A stretch of DNA of 64,000 nucleotides from Dactylonectria macrodidyma (taxonomy: Eukaryota; Ascomycota; Sordariomycetes; Hypocreales; Nectriaceae): NCBI GenBank assembly GCA_020744425.1, contig JAGMUV010000001.1, positions 1-64,000 on the forward strand, read 5' to 3'. The notes below the pieces were generated by a model. The model worked only from the letters and a program-made list of their open reading frames with translations, was not told the DNA's origin and made no database searches. How positions within the stretch are numbered: the stretch's first letter is position 1; each line of letters opens with the position of its first letter. Made by a program: the position numbers and the translations under genes. Below are positions 12,709 through 26,450 of the stretch, in pieces.

Positions 12709-14568
12709 ATATACTTAATAAGCGAGCGCTATAGATAAGCGAGCGCTGCACTTTTCTATCTTATAACTAACTTTTTACTTTATTAAGCAAATCTTAATAA
12801 TTTAACATACTTTAGTAAGATAATAAAAGTAAAACCCTTCTTACCCTTCAGGCCCTTTAAAATAACTTAAAACTAAGTATCTAATATACTATATTAATAT
12901 ATAAAGTAAATAAGCAAAGGCTATATTACTAATAAAAGAGCATTTAGTATTAATATAATACTATTCTTAATTTATATTAACTAACTGATTTAGAGAAATA
13001 GATTATTATTTAATTTATACTTAACTTGGATTTGCGAGGATTTCTTTTATAATTATATAATATTAAAGAAATGGCTAATTAACTACTTACTGACTATAAT
13101 ATATTACTTATTAGTAAGTACTAGGCTTCTAACTTCATTAAGTAATAACCAGACCTTAAGATGCGTTTTTTTTATAAATATAACTATTAGAAGGCTAAAT
13201 ATAAAAATCTAATTATTATTTATAATTAGTTCTAGCTTATAGAGAATATAATTATAAAATATAGTATTAACTTAGTTAATATTTATAACTTTAATAAGAC
13301 TAGCTTTATAATAAGTATAATTATAAGTAGAATAGTTATTATAAGTATAAAAAGGCATAAAAACCTAAAATCAGTCTAGCTTAAAAACCAGGAATGAGTT
13401 ATAGTTATTTAAGTAATTAATATAAAAGGCTGAGCGATTTAGCTATTTATTATAATTATAGGCTAATATTACTTTACTAGCTAGTATTAAGAAAGTAACC
13501 TCCTAAGCGATTAAGCTATTATAATAACTTAAAATAACTAGACTAATAATAAGATAGGTCTTAAGTAGCTTAAGTATTTAAATCAGTATATAAAGGATTA
13601 ATCAGTCAGTTACTATTATCTTCTAATCTTTAATAAGTATAAAAGTTACTACTCTATTAACTTTAAGAAATATTATAAGGAAAATCAGATTATTATACTT
13701 TATATACTGCTTTATTTATCTTATTTACTTTAGCCTTTTAATATTAATTACTTTAAGCTATTTAAAATAGCCTATAGTTAAGTAATTAAGTAATTAATTA
13801 GATATTTTATAACTTATATTTCTAAGACTGAGTTCTTCCTAGCCTTTTATACTACTTATAAAGCTATTATAATAAGGAGTAATATTAAAGAAGGTTTTTA
13901 AGAAGCTAGACTTATTCCCTTAAATCTAAAAAATATTATATTAAAGCTTAATATATAGCTATAGATTTTAATACTGGCTATAGAGGAGGTCAGCCTTTCT
14001 AACCCTTAGGTCTTAAAGACTTTAAAGATAGTACTTAAGGCCAGTTTATAGTTTAAATACTTTAAAAGATAAATAAGAAGATATTAAAATAGCTCTTTAG
14101 TATTAATTCTTAAAGCGCTTAAATTATTTATTAAGAGAATAAAGGCAATAATGTATTAAATAGTATTATTAATATCTAAGGTCTAAATCTTTTAATAAGT
14201 AAATAAGACTCTTAGTAAGTAATATAGAGTAATAAGAACTTACTTATATAAAGGAGGGAAGATGACTTTAGATAAGGAGAAAGATAAGATAGATTAAAGA
14301 GATATTAATATATAAGTAATAGCTAAATTATTAAGAAGTAGTAATTAAAGAAGGTTAGTACTATTAAAAGAAAGGCATTATAGAATATATAGAAAGGCTA
14401 GTTATAATATAAGGACCTATTAGATTATAATTAAGACCTTTAAAGAAGAGTATAATAATTAGTTTTTATTAATTTAATATTTTATTATAGTTTTATTAAG
14501 ATTTTAATTTTAAAAGTAAAGAAAAGTATAATACTTACTTATTTATAGCACTCGCTTATTAAGTATAT
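12709..14568 (+). mobile_element. Fot1/pogo-type DNA transposon, copy 3, full length, RIPed
   Basis: An 1860-bp element within Gypsy copy A, with TA duplications at 12707-12708 and 14569-14570. The unoccupied site is seen in copy B (18304) and copy C (60267). The TIRs of about 45 bp contain the 12-mer TAAGCGAGCGCT twice in direct orientation. The plus strand holds a Fot1/pogo transposase relic: 'MRFFYKYNY' near 13160, the first catalytic block as 'IYNFNKT' near 13280, a block resembling 'GLKWLKYLNQY' near 13550, and a basic C-terminal region. Length is typical for a Fot1-type element. RIP stops occur throughout, so it is inactive. A short minus-strand ORF at its left border (12533-12751) is a chance ORF. 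Confidence 0.88.
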
Positions 14569-16526
14569 TATATTATAACTTTATTATATAATTAATAATT
14601 TCTTAATCTAATTATTTTATTTATAATTAATATAATATTAAAAGTATTATTTTAATATTTAATATATTCTTTTTATTTATTTATTAATCTAAAATTAGAA
14701 TATTATAAAGAATTTATAATTTAATTTTAAATAGTTTATTAATACTTATTAAAACTTAAAAGTAAATAAAAGTCTTTTATTAAAAAGAATTTCTAAAAGT
14801 AGTTTATAAGTATTAATAATATTTCTTAAGAAGATATAAATAAATTACTTTATATCTATTAATTTTTAATAAAGTATAAAATAAGAGAATTTTATAAGTC
14901 TATTTATAATAATAAGAATATTATTATAAAAAGTTCTAATTATAAAGTCTTTTAATAAAAATAACTTTATAATAAAATCTATTATAATAAAGTTTTATAA
15001 TTAGATTATAATTAGTAAAGATTATAATTCTTTATATAATTTATAATATTATACTTTAGTTTTTATATAAAGATTATATTTATAAATAATAATAATAATT
15101 ACTATCTTTATTTTAAAAAATTTATAAGTTATATTAACTTTATTAAAGGTTTTATTAACTTTTTAATATTTATATAATAAGTATTTATAGATTTTTTATA
15201 TAAGCTTATATTATAGTTTTTTAAAAATTTATTATTTTTTTATTTATTCTTTTTTAAATAATATATTATTATATTATTAGATTTATTTAAATAATAAGTG
15301 TTTTTATTTTATTAAGTATTATATTATAATAATTATTCTAAAAATATATAATTAATTCTTAAAGTATTTAAAGTATTATATTATTAAGTCTTTTATAGTT
15401 TTATATATATTTTTTATTATATAAAATTCTTTTATTTATATAATAGCTTAAGTAAATATTTTATTATATATTTAATTATAATAGTATTATATAAAGTAAT
15501 TCTTTATATTATTTAATATAATAATTTTCCTATTTTACTTTATTTAATATACTTTTTTTTAAAAGTAATTATTAATAATTTAGTTAAATTAGTAATTATT
15601 TAATTCTTTTAGCTTTTTTAAGTATTTTACTAATAATTACTTTAATAAATAATACTTTAAGTATTTTTTAATTATAAATAAAAATGCATTATTTAAGCTA
15701 TATATAAAGTATATTTTAATAATATATTAATATAATATATTAATATTTTAATTATAAAGACTTTTTATATATAAGTCTTATACTATTAAATATTAAAAGT
15801 TATTAAAAATAATAATAAGTCTATTTTTATATATAATTATTTTAATATATCCTTAGGCTTAGTCTATTTAATAAAGAGCTAGTCTATTATTTTAAATTAA
15901 TTCTAAATATTCTAATTATAAATATCTTCTTTATCCTTTTTAAGCTTTTATAATAAACCTTTATTTTAAATATCCTTTAAATATAAAATATAAGAATTAT
16001 TTATTAACTATTCTTTTACTATTATTAAAGTTATATTATTAATTAATAGTATTAGCTTTTCTATTTTCTAAGCCTTTATAATAAATAATAATATAATTAA
16101 ATTTTAAAAAGTATTTAATATATTATAATTATTATTTACTAAGTTCTTAAATAATAATAAAGTATAAGATATTCTTATAATTTATATAAACCTTAATTTT
16201 ATATTTATTTTTTAAAAAGTAATATTAGAATTCTTTAAATATATTAATAATTATAAAGAATTCTTTATTATAAATAGAGTAATTAAATTCTATATTATAT
16301 ATTTTATAAGAAAAGAAAGTAATAGAGTATAATACTTTATTATTATCTTATTATTTAATTTAAGTACTTTATATAAAGTTTAAAGAATCTATTTTTAATT
16401 CGATTTTGTATTTAAAATTAAAGGTTATTAAAATAGGCTTATTTAAAATAATCTTCTTAATTTTATTAAATACTTCTTTTATAATATTCTATTTAAAATC
16501 TATTCTTTTTTATATAAAGTTAGTAA

Positions 16527-16870
16527 TGTAATAGTTAGGCTTATACTAAGGCTTTAGAATAGGTTTAAAGTATATAGTATTTATAATTTAATAAATTAAA
16601 ATATTATAATAAGTAATATAAGTTATAGTCTAATAATAGTAAAATAGTAAATTTAATATAACTAAGTGTATTAATAGTTAGTAAGGCTATCTATTTATAA
16701 AAGGGCTAAAATGAGTGTTTATATACTAGTTAGTAATTAAATAGTCTTAATAGTCTTATTAAGAGTCTTATTATTAAGACTAGTAATATTATTAAAAAGG
16801 CTATTAGTCTTATTAATAAGAGTTATAAATAGGTTATTAAGACTTAGTCTTTTTATATAGTGAGTTATAC
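16527..16870 (-). repeat. LTR of Gypsy B/C family (left copy)
   Basis: Begins 'tgtaatagttaggcttatac', matching the LTRs at 24328 and 58500 for about 190 bases, then diverges into another sequence with repeated 'cttaatagtcttatta' motifs. It starts exactly where Gypsy copy A stops. The right limit is uncertain. Confidence 0.55.
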
Positions 16871-17339
16871 TAATAGTAATAAGGAAAAAGTAAGTATAGT
16901 ATAATTCTACTAATTATAACTACTTAGTCTTAACTTAAGTTATAATATAATATCTTCTTTCTTATTAATTATATTCTTATAGCTATCTTTAAGACTATTT
17001 CTTATATATTTATTAGTATATTCTTAACTTACTTCCTTAAATATTCCTATTATAATACTAATAAAATAAATAACTATATAATTAAAACTAAAACTCTATT
17101 TATTAAGAAATAGAGGAGTTTTATTAAATCTTACTATACTTAAATCTTACTTATTAAAGAGTTTAGCTATAATATTATACTTTATTCCTTTTACTTAATA
17201 AAAGGGTTTTATTATTATATTATAATAATATTATACTGTTATTTAAAGTATATTTACTATAGTAAAACCTATAATACATTAAGTATTTTAATAGTTATTA
17301 GTATATATACTAGTATTTTTTATATTTCTAAGTTCTAAT
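16871..17339. other. RIPed spacer between LTR and antisense frame of Gypsy B
   Basis: AT-rich, no domain or repeat recognised. By comparison with the copy at 58883-59080 it should hold the start of the antisense reading frame, but the two spacers do not align clearly. Confidence 0.4.
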
Positions 17340-17720
17340 AAAAAAGATAGTAAATTATATTATTATAAAGAAGTATTATATTAAGCATAAGGAAGAGGCT
17401 ACTAAAGAGGCCTTTTTAAGGTCTTATAAAGCGCTTAAGGCTATTTAAAAAGAGATTGTAAATAGTTTAGATTATTTAGCTTACTTATAAAAATAGTAGA
17501 ACTAAGTGATTTCTATAAAGAAGAACTTATTTATTATAGTATTTATTTATTAAATAAATTAAATACTATAGAGTATACAGATTTAGAAGCTATTATTATT
17601 ATATAGTCTTTAGTCTATACTAACCTTATTAATTAGAATTCTTTAGACTTAGGCAATTGTCATTTATTTACTTTTAGTATTATTAATAAAAATCCTTTAG
17701 TAAGCATTATATATAAATAA
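17340..17720 (+). pseudogene. Antisense reading frame of Gypsy B, coiled-coil-like protein, RIPed
   Basis: On the plus strand, opposite to pol, a charged helix-rich reading ('EATKEAFLRSYKALKAI', then 'NSLDYLAYL') is followed about 60 codons later by 'NSLDLGNCHLF', probably in a shifted frame. The same order (helical segment, a D-W-like pair, then a short hydrophobic tail ending 'LVS') occurs in the antisense frame of Gypsy copy C at 59085-59680. RIP stops replace Q and W codons. I do not recognise a named family. It ends where the pol 3' flank begins. Confidence 0.45.
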
Positions 17721-20700
17721 GGTTTTTAATAAGTTCTTATTAATTATTATTCTTAAAGTAGTTTTTCTATTTAATAAGGTATTTAGTCTTATTATTAGCT
17801 TATTATATATTAATAATTTCTTTAACTTTATATTCTTTTAATCTTTTAACTTTAGTTTTATATTTATTATTATACTTAATATAAATTATATCTTTTATAG
17901 TCTTAAGAAATAAGATATAAAAGACTAAATAAAGTCTGACTTTTAGTAATAAGTCTAACTAATAGTTATTTTCTAAGATTTTTTTAATAATTTTATAAAG
18001 TCTAATATATTTATAATTCAGTTTTTTATTTTCTTACTTTATTTTAATGTTTTTTATAATAAAGTATACTATATTTCCTTTTTAAAAAGATAGTCCTTTT
18101 ATTTATTTTTTATTATAGTATTTTTTTATTTAGTTTTTAATAAATTTAAGTTTAGTCCTTATTTCTTTATATAGATTTTTTAATTTTTATAATATAAAAA
18201 TAGTTTTAAAAATAATTAACTTATTATAACTTTCTTTATAAGTATTAAAAGTAAATTTAAAATTAGTATATATTAAAGTAAGCTTTATATTTTTATAAAT
18301 AGCTATATTATAGCTTAATTATATAATTAATAGTTTTTTAATTTAATTATTTTATTTATAAATAATATAATATTAAAAATATTATTTTAATATTTAATTT
18401 ATTTATTTTATTTAACTATTAATTTATAATTAAATAGCTATAAAGAGTTAGTAATTTAATTTTAAATAATTTATTAATACTTATTAAAACTTAAAAATAA
18501 ATAAAGGTCTTTTATTAAAAAGAATTTCTAAAAGTAATCTATAAGTACTAAGAATATTTCTTAAAAAGATATAAATAAACTACTCTATATTTATTAATTC
18601 TTAATAAAGTATAAAATAGGAAAATTTTATAAGTCTATTTATAATAATAAGAATACTATTATAAAGGGTTTTAATTATTAAGTCTTTTAATAAAAGTAAC
18701 TTTATAATAAAATTTATTATAATAAAGTCTTATAATTAAATTATAATTAATAAGAATTATAATTCTTTATATAATTTATAGTATTATACTTTAGTTTTTA
18801 TATAAAGATTATATTATAAATAATAATAATAATTATTACTTTTATTTTAAAAGATTAATAAGTTATTTTAACTTTATTAAAGGTTTTATTAACTCTTTAG
18901 TATTTATATAATAAGTATTTATAGATTTCTTATATAAGTTTATATTATAATTCTTTAAGAATTTATTATTTCTTTATTTATTCTTTTTTAAATAATATAT
19001 TATTATATTTTTAAATTTATTTAAGTAATAAGTTTTCTTATTTTATTAAGTATTATATTATAATAATTATTCTAAAGATATATAATTAGTTTTTAAAGTA
19101 TTTAAAGTATTATATTATTAAAGTCTTTATAATTTTATATATATTTTCTATTTTATAGAATTCTTTTATTTATATAATAATTTAAGTAAGTATTTTATTA
19201 TATATTTAATTATAATAGTATTATATAAAGTAATTCTTTATATTATTTAATATAATAATCTTACTATTTTTATTTTATTTAATATACTTCTTTTAAAAGT
19301 GGTTATTAATAATTTAATTAAATTAGTAATTATTTAGTTTTTATAGCTTTTTTAAATATTCTATTAATAATTATTTTAATAAATAATATTTTAAATATTC
19401 TTTAATTATAAATTAGAATATATTATTTAAATTATATATAAAGTATATTTTAATAATATATTAATATAATATATTAATATTTTAATTATAAAGACTTTTT
19501 ATATATAAGTCTTTTATTATTTAATATTAAAAGCTATTAAAAATAATAATAAGTCTATTCTTATATATAACTATTTTAGTATATTTTTATACTTAATCTA
19601 TTTAATAAAGAGTTTATCTATTATTTTAAATTAGTTCTAAGTATTTTAATTATAAAAGTCTTTTTTATTCTTTTTAAGCTTTTATAATAAACTTTTATTA
19701 TAAATATCTTCTAAATATAAAATATAAAAGTTATTTATTAACTATTCTTTAATTATTATTAAAATTATAGTATTAACTAATAATATTAGCTCTTTTATTT
19801 TCTAAGCTATTATAATAAATAATAATATAATTAAATTCTAAAAAGTATTTAATATATTATAATTATTATTTACTAAGTTCTTAAGTAATAATAAAATATA
19901 AGATATTCTTATAATTTATATAGACTTTAATCTTATATTTACTTTTTAAAAAGTAGTATTAGAATTCTTTAAAAGTATTAATAATTATAAAGAATTCTTT
20001 ATTATAAATAAAATAGTTAAGTTTTATATTATATATTTTATAAGAAAAGAAAGTAATAAAGTATAATATTTTATTATTATTTTATTATTTAATTTAAGTG
20101 CTTTATATAAAGTCTAATAAGTCTATTTTTAATTTAATTTCTTATTTAAAATTAAAGGTTATTAAAATAGGCTTATTTAAAATAATCTTCTTAATTTTAT
20201 TAAATATATTCTTAATAATAGTATTCTATTAAAAGTCTACTCCTTTTTATATAAAGTTAGTAAGTAGTATAGTATATTTATTAAACCTTTTAATGAATTT
20301 TTAATTATAATTAGTAAATTTAAAAAAGGCTTATATTTTTATAATATTTATTAGTTTTAACTATTTACTAATTATAGTAATTTTCTTTAGATCTATCTTA
20401 ATCTTATTATAAGAAATTATATATTTAAGAAATTCTACTTTTAAAGTATAGAAATGACTTTTTTCTAATTTAATTAATAACCTATAGTCTTATAATACTT
20501 ATAGTACTTTATAAATATACTTAGTATATTCTTCTTCTATTTTAAAGAAGATAAGGATATTATTTAAGTAATATATAATAAATATATTAAAGTACTCTTA
20601 TAATATATTATTAATTATTTATTAAAATATAATTAGTATATTTATAAGTTTAAAAAGTATAATAAAGTATTTATATAATTTAAACTTTATTTTAAAAGCG

Positions 20701-23700
20701 GTTTTTTATTTATATTCTTCTTTAATATAAATAAGGCTATATATATTTTTAAGATCTAGTATTATAAAGAACTTTATTTTATAAAGTCAATCCTTTAGCT
20801 TTATAATAAAGAGTAATAGAATTCGATCTTTTAATATAATATTATTTAAGTAATAATAGTTTATAATAAGTTAGAATTTACTATTCCTTTTAAGAATAAA
20901 TATAATTAGATAATTAGCTAAGGATTTTAATATTTTAATATATCCTTTATATAGTATGTCTTTAATATATTCTTTAAGTATTTATAATTATATTTTATTA
21001 AAATTAAAAATCTTATAAAATATAAGTAATATTCTATCTTTTAATATAATTTTATAATTCTATTAATTAAATTCTAATAGTCCTATTTTAAATTCTTCTA
21101 TAAAGAGCTTTTTATAGATATAATACTATATTAATATATTCTTAAGCCTATTATCTTTAGGATTTTCTTATTATTCTTTTTTCTATTTCTTAAGGTCTTT
21201 ATTTATTTTTTTAAATTATTATTAAAAGTATTTAATTATTCTTTAAAATATATTTTTCTTACCTTTTTAGTACTTATATTATATTTCTATTAAGAGTAAT
21301 AAAGTATTTATTATTTCTTTATATAAACTCTTATTCTTACTATCTTTAAAAATTAAGATTAGAGTTTCTTTTTCTTTTAAATTATCTTTATTATTATTAA
21401 GAAGTATATTATTACTATTAACTAATACCTAGTTAGTTCTTTAATTAATATATAAGTTATATTTTCTTAATTATAAATACTTAAGTATAATATTATAATA
21501 CTTTATTAAAATAATATTAAAAGTAATATTTTAATTCTTTTTATTAATAAAAACCTTTAAATAATTAAGTTCTTTAATAATCTATTTATTTTTATAATTA
21601 AATATATTACTTTTAAAGTTATATAATATATAAGCTTCCTTTTTATACTTTTATAATAGCTTTAGCTTATTAATTACCTTAAGGTTAATATAATCTACTT
21701 TAGCTTTACTATTTATTAATATAATAAGTTATATACTATTAATTTATACTTATAGCTTAAGTATCTTTTATTTAATTACTATTTATACTATATATAAAGC
21801 TTTTAATAAAAGTAATTTTTCTTTTATCTTATTATTTATTTATTATTCTTTTATAAGTAGTATTTATTATCTTTTATTTATAATACTTATATTTACTTAG
21901 TATAGTTAATTATCAAGTCTTTTTATTTATCTTATTATATATATTATAAGTTAATCTTAGTTTAAATATAAATTAAGTAGTTTTCTTTATTATATTATAT
22001 TAGGTTTATTAATTCTTTAATATATTTTAAAAGGAGAAACTTATTAAAATATTCTAGAATTATAATCTTATTAATAAGTTTAAAACTCTTTATTTAATAG
22101 CCTTTAATTTTATTATAAAAGTATAGTATAAATATTAAGTAATCTTTTAATTATATAAAAAAGTAATTATTCTTTTACTTATTATAAATATGCTTTTTAT
22201 AATATAAGTTATAATATAAGACTTATATAAGTTTATAATATTAAAAGTTATTTACTTTAATATAAGGGTTATTTAAGAATTCTTCTTAAAGTATTTCTTT
22301 ATTACTTTATACTTTAAGTTTAAATTAAGTATAAATATAGAGATCTTCTTTAGCTTAAAGCTCTTATTTTTTTCTAATTATTTATTAGTATTAATCTTTA
22401 TTACTTATTTATATATAGATTCTTTATAAGTTAACTTTTACTATATTTTACTATTCTTTTACTTTTATTAAAGACTCTTTATACTCTTTATAATAAGGGT
22501 TTACTTATTCTTTATTATTACTATCTAGGTATTCTTTTATAAGAGTGAGGATATTTTATAGTTCTTTATTAAACTTTTTATTTAGAATTTAGAATGCTTT
22601 TAAGTATTATCTGCCTTTAGTTATTCTACTTTATAAAGGTTTATACTATGTATTAATGCTAGTATTTTATTATTTACTGCCTTGCTTGGATTTCTTATTA
22701 TTATAGAGTTTATTCTAAATCTATTTGCCTTTTTTAGAAAATAATACTAAGCACTCATTCTTTATATAATTAACTTATTAATAATTATAATTATTATATA
22801 TTTATATAGCTTAAGTCTTAAGTAATTAGAAGGTTATACTAAATGCGCTTTTTAGTTAATTATAGTCTATTCTAATTTAATTTAATTATTTATTAAGAAT
22901 TTCTTTTTTAACCTTTTTTTAATAAGACTTACTATCCTTTAGAATAAGTATAAATCATATTATATATTTATTTCCTTTCTTAACTATTATAAGGATTTTC
23001 CTATTTATACTTATTAAAGGTTAACCTTTTAGGATTAAGGTCTAAACTTAAGGCTGCTTAATTAGGATGATTTATAATAGAAAATAGAATCCTAGTAATA
23101 GTTTTAGTTTATATAGCTTATTCTTAGCTTCTGCTTCTATTTTATATAACTAGCTAGAGTGCAGCTATAATATTCCTTTAAAAGCACTAGTTTTATTATA
23201 GCTACTTTTAATTATAGTAAGTATTTTTAAAGAGTGCTAGTAATTAGTAAATTGAAAGTTCTTACCTTTTAGTATAGGCTTATGCTTTTAATTTATCTTA
23301 AGGCTCTAGTACTTATTTTTAAAGTGCCTTATTTTACTATAATTCTAATACTTAACCTTAAAATAGTCTTACTAAGCTATTCTAAGTTCTATAAGTCTAG
23401 CTTAAGTTCTATAAAAAGTATTAACTCAGTTTTTATCTTTTTAATTATCTTAGTTCTATAAGTAATATAAGTTATAATTACTCCTTTAGCCTCTTTATTA
23501 ATTCTTAGCTTTCTTCTTTTATCTTTTATACTATTATTTATTAATCTTAATAACTATAGTAATATATTTAATAAGTATATTAAGTCAGTTAGCTTTATAT
23601 AGTTTATCTTTAACTTCTTCTTTAAGTCTTTAATAAAAGATTTTTATAAGTATATTATTATTCTATTTTAATTTAAAAGTAACTTATTAAAATATAATAA

Positions 23701-24327
23701 TATAAGTAATAGTAAATTAAATTTACTTAATCTTATAGATTTTAATTACTGCCTGCCTTTCTTTATTAATTATACTAAAAGTATTTTTAATTACTTTTCT
23801 AAAATTCTCTTAATTTATAAAAATATTAATAGTATCTTAATCTTAGCTTACTTTATTATTATTTAAGAAGTCCTTTATAATTAGTTTAAACTAGTCTTTA
23901 GTATTCTTAGTTATTAGGTTATTTATAAATAATAAGCATACTTTAAATAATATAAGATATTATAAGAAGAATTAAATATATTCCTTTATTCTAATAATAA
24001 ATAGAATTATATTATTTAATAAACTATTAAATAGTTTAAGCTTTAATAGCTTAATTATTTTTCTTAGGTTATAATTATTATTTATAATTAGTATAGTAAG
24101 TATTATAAGTATGGGTTAGTTTTGCATTTATTATTACAGACTTTAAATAAAAGTATAAAATTACTAGACTTTTATTACTATTTTAATATTACTTAGTAAA
24201 GTTATATATACTAAGAGTATAAGTATATTACTTAAAGTAATAAGAGTTCAGTTTATTCTAAATATACTAATAGTATAAAGTATTACTTAAGTTAATATAA
24301 TAATATACTAAATAAGAGCTATTAATA

Positions 24328-24711
24328 TATAATAGTTAGGCTTATACTAAGGTTTTAAAATAAGTCTAAAGTATATAGTATTTATAATTTAGTAAATTAG
24401 GATATTATAATAAGTAATATAAATTATAGTCTAATAATAGTAGAATAGTAGATTTAATATAATTAAGTGTATTAATAGTTAGTAAGGCTATTTCTATAAA
24501 AATACTAAAATGAATATATTTATATATTAATATAGTCTTAATAAATTATAATTTAAGATTATAATCTATCCTTTAGGATTATAATTAAAGATTATAATCC
24601 GTTATTAGGATTATAGTTTAGAATTATAATCTAATAAGATTAGTTAGAAATTTAGTAGAGTAAGTAAGCTTTAGCTAATATTATATAGTCTGTATTGACC
24701 AGGCTGTAATA
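24328..24711 (-). repeat. LTR of Gypsy B/C family (right copy)
   Basis: 384 bases colinear with the LTR at 58500-58882. It contains an internal set of short direct repeats around 'aggattataat' (about 24555-24640). It ends 'ccaggctgtaata'; the start is TA where TG is expected, consistent with RIP. Confidence 0.65.
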
Positions 24712-24849
24712 CTATATATATAATTTATAAAAAAGTAAAAAGTATTTAATATTATTATTAATTAACTAAGTTAAAATAAATAAATATAAAAAAGAAGTAT
24801 AATAAAAAATACTATTAAGTGTATATTAATTTATATAAATTTAAAACTA

Positions 24850-25274
24850 ATGTATATAATAAGCATACAGTATATCTAAGTATATAATATATTAAGATTT
24901 TTACTTTAAATTATAATTTTAAAATAATTCTTAAAAATTCAAACTGAGCTTAAAATAACTATAAATTTACACTTAGCTTAGTTTTACTATATTTTATTTT
25001 TAAGAATTTTTTCATATTATATATATATATAGCGCTAGTAATATGAAATTTATACTATATTTTATAGTATTTCTATTTATAATAAGCTTAATAATTTTTT
25101 TAAAAAGTCTAAAAAAATACTTCTTTATTAACTTTTTAATTAAAGATTTAAAATTAAATCCTTAAAAATCTTAGACTTAGATAAGCTGTTTTAAAGAATT
25201 TAAAGTTTGGCTTTTAAAGTGTGTAGTATAAGTGCGTTGTATATTTAAGTACGCTACATGCTTATTATATATGT
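24850..25274. mobile_element. MITE, 425 bp
   Basis: TA duplications at 24848-24849 and 25275-25276. TIRs: left 'atgtatataataagcatac', right '...gcttattatatatgt'. Noncoding. Same length and interior as the copy at 28208. Confidence 0.8.
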
Positions 25275-25276
25275 TA

Positions 25277-26005
25277 ATATTTTTTAAAAAGCGAAAGAGA
25301 CTTAATTAATAACTATATTATTATAACTTAGTTTACTAAGAATAGTAATACTTAAAAGAGTAATTAGTATACTCAATAGTTATTATAATAGTAATTATTA
25401 ACTCATTTTTTACCTTATAGTAAAGCGGTTAAGTATTACTATTATATATATAAGAATTTATTAAGTATTATAAAATAGCCTTAAGCTTTATATAATAAGT
25501 TATAAAATTAAAACGTAATATATTTTAAAAAGTAAGCTATTAATATAAAATAAGAATAAAAGAATTAAGCCTTTTTATAAAATTTATAAATATATAAAAT
25601 AATTAAGCCAGTTTTTTAAAACTACTTAAGATTTACTTATTAAATTAAATAAGTATTTTATAATTATATTCTATAATATTCTATTATTAAATAATATTAT
25701 TTATAACTTAAAGACTTATAATAAATAGTAATAATAGCTTTAAGCTCTAGCTTATTATATTCTAAGCTAAGTTAATATTAAGTTTTATAAAGTAATTAAT
25801 TTTTTATCTTTTAATATAATAAAATAGCTTAATAAGATATTTTCTTAAGCTATTATATAATAATAAAAAGGATTTATACTTAAAGATTATAATAATACTT
25901 ACTTTTTATTTAATAAAGGCAGGCTATTTATTAAACTTAAAAAAGATTATATCTTAAGCCTTAGTAATATTATGAACTTTATTATTATTAAAGAATATTA
26001 TAATA
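25277..26005. other. AT-rich RIPed interval, unassigned
   Basis: Continuous with 26451-27157 once the MITE at 26008 is removed. A faint plus-strand reading exists, but stops are dense and no family is recognisable. No gene is supported. Confidence 0.5.
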
Positions 26006-26007
26006 TA

Positions 26008-26448
26008 ACATACTTGATAAGTAAGTAAGCTAAATAAGCAAATAGGCCACTTTGAAATTTCTTAGTATTTATACTTTAAATAAAAATATCTTTAAAATAT
26101 TCTTTAAAATTAAGACTAAGAGTAAAATAGCTAATATTATAAAAATAGCTCTATTATATATGAAAAAATAAATATAAATTTTCTTAGAATGTTTTAAAAA
26201 TTACTTAAGAAGCTATATTAAAAAAGCTTATTCGCACTATATACCTAGCTATTTCTATATAAAGGACTTTTTTTAAAAATTTAAAAAAATTATTATATAG
26301 TTTTCTTTTTAATTAAATAATTAAAATTATTTTTATTTTATTTTTAGTAATTAGATAGCTAGTTTTAAAAATTTAAAGTTTAGCTCTTTTTAATATATAG
26401 TATTTATAGCTTACTTGCTTATTTAGCTTACTCACTTATTAAGTATAT
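26008..26448. mobile_element. MITE, 441 bp, inverted relative to 11746 copy
   Basis: TA duplications at 26006-26007 and 26449-26450. The TIRs begin 'acatacttgataagtaagta' and end 'cttattaagtatat'. The interior is the reverse complement of the 11746 MITE with RIP-type differences, and the length is the same. Confidence 0.85.
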
Positions 26449-26450
26449 TA

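Larger units (their letters stand above)
11576..16526 (-). mobile_element. Ty3/Gypsy element, copy A, 3' part, RIPed, with two nested insertions
   Basis: The minus strand matches the pol 3' half of Gypsy copies B (from about 17660) and C (from about 59580). Readable blocks near 12190-12530 are the integrase C-terminus ('KLDYKYIRLYKI', then 'LKVRLYPVFYIL', the usual 'RIHPVFHVS' site). Copy A is split by a MITE (11746-12186) and by a complete pogo element (12709-14568), both at TA sites that are intact in B and C. It stops at 16526 in the reverse-transcriptase region, where the LTR of copy B begins. All frames carry RIP stops. Confidence 0.75.
16527..24711 (-). mobile_element. Ty3/Gypsy (chromovirus-like) element, copy B, RIPed
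   Basis: A minus-strand LTR element of about 8.2 kb. The putative 5' LTR is at 24328-24711 and a related, partly divergent LTR at 16527 to about 16870. From right to left: gag-like region (about 22400-24300), protease/reverse transcriptase (about 20250-20950), RNase H and integrase (about 18300-20200) and integrase C-terminus (about 17850-18130). The RT is clear on the minus strand: 'FNIFIIYYLNNILIFFK'-type text around 20540-20590 occupies the YLDD box with D codons changed to N by RIP, preceded by 'KTAF.TKF' and followed by 'FLKYIIS'. The antisense frame at 17340 lies between integrase and the left LTR. Everything is interrupted by RIP stops. That both LTRs belong to one insertion is an inference; no clear target duplication was found. 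Confidence 0.7.

Noticed and set aside
12533..12751. 72-codon minus-strand ORF
   Set aside because: It crosses the border between Gypsy A and the pogo TIR and is Lys/Ile/Leu-rich from base composition; a chance ORF.
24555..24640. CRISPR-like short repeats ('aggattataat')
   Set aside because: Irregular spacing, inside an LTR in a fungal genome; simple subrepeats of the LTR.
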